Part shown: positions 6,987 to 8,630 of the stretch, one piece after another
Position numbering within the stretch: position 1 is the first letter of the stretch
How the letters are laid out: each line of letters begins with the position of its first letter
Source: DATHBR01 sp036389955
GTDB lineage: Bacteria; Myxococcota; Myxococcia; Myxococcales; Myxococcaceae
Length of the DNA stretch: 8,630 bases
NCBI GenBank assembly: GCA_036389955.1
Contig: DASVVJ010000070.1
Coordinates: 1-8,630 of the forward strand
Direction: 5' to 3'
Translations under genes and position numbers: made by a program
The notes under the pieces: model-generated
What the model was told of the DNA's origin: nothing
What the model saw: only the letters and a program-made list of their open reading frames with translations
Database searches by the model: none

Positions 6987-7590
6987 TTACCCTCCTGGCG
7001 CCTGGTACGGCACCGGCCCCCAGTATGCGTAGAACGGGTCATCGAGCTTCCGCCAGCCGGCCGCGACCTCCGGCTCGTTGTCCTGCAACCAACGGACGAA
7101 GTGCGGCCGTGTCCCATCCGCATCAGTCACGCCGTACTCGACACCGAGATCCCACGAGGCGACGACGCGCCCATTCTTCTTCGCCACGTTCGGGTCCGCG
7201 GCCAGCGCGGCGATGCCCCGGCCCACGAAGAGCGGCGTCTCCGAGGCAATGAACGACTTCATCTTCTCCGCGGCGTCGCGCCAGTTCGCCTCGGTCACGC
7301 CGAAGTTGTCGAGCATCCACTCCGAGCGCAGAAACCCGGGTGTCACCGCGAGCGCGGTGATGCCTCGGTCCTTCAGTTCCTGGGACAGCGCGAAGGCCAT
7401 GCGGATGACGGTGGTCTTCACGAGGTCATAGAAGAAGTGTCCCCGGTAGAAGTACGCATCGCCGTCGGTGATCTCGACGACCAGCCCGCCCTTTCGCACC
7501 TTCGGAAGGCCGTAGTAGCTGGTGATGATGTGGGTCTTGATCGCCCGTGGCACCGGCAACGACGGCGACTTTTCCTTTCAGCGGCTTCAT
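6987..7590 (-). pseudogene. SDR family NAD(P)-dependent oxidoreductase with an out-of-frame internal deletion
   Basis: The 5' end is well preserved: AAAGGAG (7603-7597), six bases, then ATG (7590-7588) and MKPLKGKVAVVAGAT, the first strand and start of the TGxxxGxG cofactor loop of an SDR. At about 7548-7543 the sequence jumps, one base out of frame, to AIKTHIITSYYGLPKVRKGG and continues to TAA at 6989. The 3' part has the catalytic Tyr-x-x-x-Lys (YDLVK), the substrate-side TPGFLRSEWMLDNFGVTE and the long tail EYGVTDADGTRPHFVRWLQD typical of a roughly 300-residue SDR subfamily. About 100 residues, including the glycine-rich loop, the NAD(P) selectivity strand and the N-N-A-G-like region, are missing, by comparison with the family from memory. 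No functional enzyme can be made from this sequence. The longest uninterrupted frame (about 190 codons from 7559) has no Rossmann core. It lies 48 bp downstream of the cytochrome remnant. Confidence 0.85.
6991..6996 (-). promoter_or_regulatory. Ribosome binding site for the EEP lipoprotein
   Basis: AGGAGG on the minus strand lies inside the last codons of the SDR remnant (its TAA is at 6989-6987), with a seven-base spacer to the GTG start. This fixes the start and shows that the lipoprotein was organised as the downstream cistron of the SDR gene. Confidence 0.8.
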
Positions 7591-7638
7591 GTCGGGCTCC
7601 TTTGGCGACCCGTGGCTATCGCGCGGGAGCTCCTCACG

Positions 7639-8284
7639 TCACAGCGTCTTCAGATATTCCACCAGTGCCCAGCGGTCCGAGTCGGGCAGCGTCACGCCGT
7701 ACTCGTGGCCCCGGTTGGAGTTGCCCTTCACCCGGGTGTCGAACACGAAGGGCACCTGGCCGTCGCTGACGTAGCCCACCTTCCGGGGGTCGTACTCCCA
7801 GCGGCCCACGGCGAACGTGCTGGGGCGCTCGGCGGGGGGCAGGAGCAGATCGTACAGCGTGGGCACCGAGCCGCGGTGTGGTTACCCTGTTTGGCGGTCT
7901 CCTCCTGTCCGTTGAGCTTGGCGTTCGCAATCGCCTTGAGCGCCGCGGCCGGGCTGGCGGCCACGATGCGGGTGGCCAGGTCCCCCACCATGCTCAGCGC
8001 CGCCATCTGCGCGCCATACTTCTCACCGCTGGGGGAGATGGCCCCTTCGAGGATTCCCGAGGGCACCCGCGCCTCGGCAATGTTCCGGGCGCTGGTGTCG
8101 TCGGTGCCCACGAGGTCGATGCCCGTGATCATCGCCACGACGCTGCGCCGGGGGTCATCCCGGTCGATGGCCGCGTGGCACGACACGCAGTGCGCCTGGT
8201 AGAGCTGCTCGCCACGCGCCGCCAGCTTGCGGTCAATCGGCGGCAGGACCTGCTCCGGCCACTGGGGCGACTGCAGGCAAAACC
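7639..8284 (-). pseudogene. Di-heme cytochrome c (RoxA / CytoC_perox-like), C-terminal remnant in two pieces
   Basis: Piece 1 (about 8276 down to 7886) reads SPQWPEQVLPPIDRKLAARG, then the heme motif CVSCH (codons at 8189-8175), IDRDDPRRSV, DLVGTDDTSARN and AKLNGQEE. Piece 2, in another frame from about 7878 to TGA 7641-7639, reads HRGSVPTLYDLLLPPAERPS, VGYVSDGQVPFVFDTR, GNSNRGHEYG and ends ALVEYLKTL. These blocks appear in this order in the C-terminal half of periplasmic di-heme cytochromes related to rubber oxygenase RoxA and the CytoC_perox family, which are about 600 residues. Missing: the whole N-terminal half with the other heme, and between the pieces the segment that normally reads roughly YKARPLNGIWATAPYL. 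The reading before piece 1 (from 8348) has no signal peptide and no family character. The gene cannot give a working di-heme enzyme. Family assignment is from recalled motifs. Confidence 0.8.
7874..7894 (-). repeat. Imperfect inverted repeat, left copy
   Basis: Minus strand reads CCAAACAGGGTAACCACACC plus G. It pairs with 8283-8303 on the plus strand with about 17 matches and two 1-base gaps (shared core GGGTAAC). It covers the junction between the two cytochrome pieces. Confidence 0.5.
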
Positions 8285-8303
8285 AAAGTGGGGTAACACG
8301 CCG
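8283..8303 (+). repeat. Imperfect inverted repeat, right copy
   Basis: Plus strand reads CCAAAGTGGGGTAACACGCC plus G, matching the copy at 7874-7894 in opposite orientation. It begins within about 7 bases of where cytochrome homology starts (8276). It could be an end of a small mobile element or a scar, but no transposase is present. Confidence 0.5.
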
Positions 8304-8489
8304 TCCGCGCGTGAAGACATGACCATGATCGGCGCAAGGGGTGCCCACAATCCGACCACGGCACGACCTACATGCCGGCGCGGGGCGTTGCCGTTCCCTG
8401 AAGCGCTGCGTTCAAACCGGCGATTCACGGGCGGCTTGTGCCGTGATCTGATGGCAAACTCGGCTCTCCTCACCCGGAAAGGCGGAGAC
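8304..8489. other. Intergenic region upstream of the reb gene
   Basis: About 190 bases without supportable coding content on either strand; the weak minus-strand frames are shadows or the extension beyond the cytochrome remnant. It should hold the promoter of the RebB gene. GC-rich with a few short AT patches (around 8411 and 8455). No clear -35/-10 or -24/-12 element was found. Confidence 0.4.
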
Positions 8490-8630
8490 ATGGCGTTCCC
8501 CACTGCTGTCAATGACCAGATCACCGATGCCGTGACGCAGGCCAACGTGAAGGTGCTCGGAGATGCGCCCGGCATCGCGCTGGGCAACCTGTATCAGGCG
8601 ACCTCGCAGGCGCTTTCCATCGCGGCCCAC
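8490..8630 (+). CDS. rebB: RebB family R-body protein, N-terminal part (3' end cut by window)
   Basis: 47 codons from ATG 8490, open to the window edge. The reading MAFPTAVNDQITDAVTQ, then VKVLGDAPGIALGNLYQATS and QALSIAAH, is the characteristic N-terminal half of RebB-like proteins, short (usually about 70-110 residue) helical subunits. In Caedibacter, Reb proteins assemble into R-bodies, cytoplasmic ribbons that unroll explosively; reb genes occur in many free-living proteobacteria and myxobacteria, usually as several paralogues with regulators. AAAGG (8478-8482) seven bases before the ATG could serve as the ribosome site; GGAG at 8484-8487 is too close. An in-frame ATG at 8451 would add 13 residues (MANSALLTRKGGD) but has no ribosome site, and family members begin near PTAVNDQ, so 8490 is preferred. 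Further reb genes probably follow beyond the window. Confidence 0.88.
   Translation, partial: MAFPTAVNDQITDAVTQANVKVLGDAPGIALGNLYQATSQALSIAAH

Noticed and set aside
7078..7769. Plus-strand frames of 117 and 222 codons over the SDR and cytochrome remnants
   Set aside because: They are antisense to clear SDR and cytochrome homology and show no motifs.
8380..8400. Possible sigma-54 promoter (CGGCGCGGGGCGTTGC) before the reb gene
   Set aside because: The GG and GC elements are 11 rather than 10 bases apart and the flanking consensus is poor.
8129..8630. Minus-strand frames at 8129-8587 and 8412-8630
   Set aside because: They overlap the RebB N-terminus and the cytochrome piece in the wrong frame or strand and look like random high-GC translation.

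Overview
This window is high-GC DNA with strongly GC-biased third codon positions and several type II (lipobox) signal sequences. Gene content (DUF885 metallopeptidase, repeat-built lipoprotein, GST, BenE, RebB) fits a soil Myxococcota genome, probably of the Archangium/Cystobacter/Stigmatella type. That placement is inference; there is no rRNA or other marker here.

Left part (1-3326, plus strand): three genes packed as one transcription unit. A 5'-truncated DUF885 zinc-peptidase-like protein overlaps, by an ATGA, a 529-residue secreted lipoprotein built from five related cysteine-containing beta modules in an A-B-A-B-C order, with a gapless 588-bp tandem duplication. Ten bases later a glutathione S-transferase begins with a good Shine-Dalgarno. 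Middle (3338-5127, minus strand): a BenE-family transporter converges on the GST gene with only 11 bp between stops. It is translationally coupled (ATGA) to an upstream small lipoprotein gene whose 5' part is interrupted by two compensating frameshifts. Divergent from this is a 264-residue protein of unknown function with a soluble N-terminal half and three membrane helices (5217-6011).

Right part (6159-8284, minus strand): a run of cytochrome c, SDR oxidoreductase and EEP-family lipoprotein, in transcription order. Only the last is intact. The SDR gene keeps its ribosome site, start and first 15 codons but has lost most of its Rossmann domain in an out-of-frame internal deletion. The di-heme cytochrome (RoxA/CytoC_perox-like) keeps only part of its C-terminal half, split by a second out-of-frame deletion. 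A pair of imperfect inverted repeats of about 21 bp sits at both edges of the main cytochrome piece. Together with the frameshifted lipoprotein, this is either a decaying stretch or a stretch with sequence/assembly errors; the sequence alone cannot decide.

The right edge (8490-8630, plus strand) carries the first 47 codons of a RebB-family R-body protein, so a refractile-body (reb) locus probably begins just as the window ends. No tRNA, rRNA, CRISPR array, transposase or convincing intrinsic terminator was seen.
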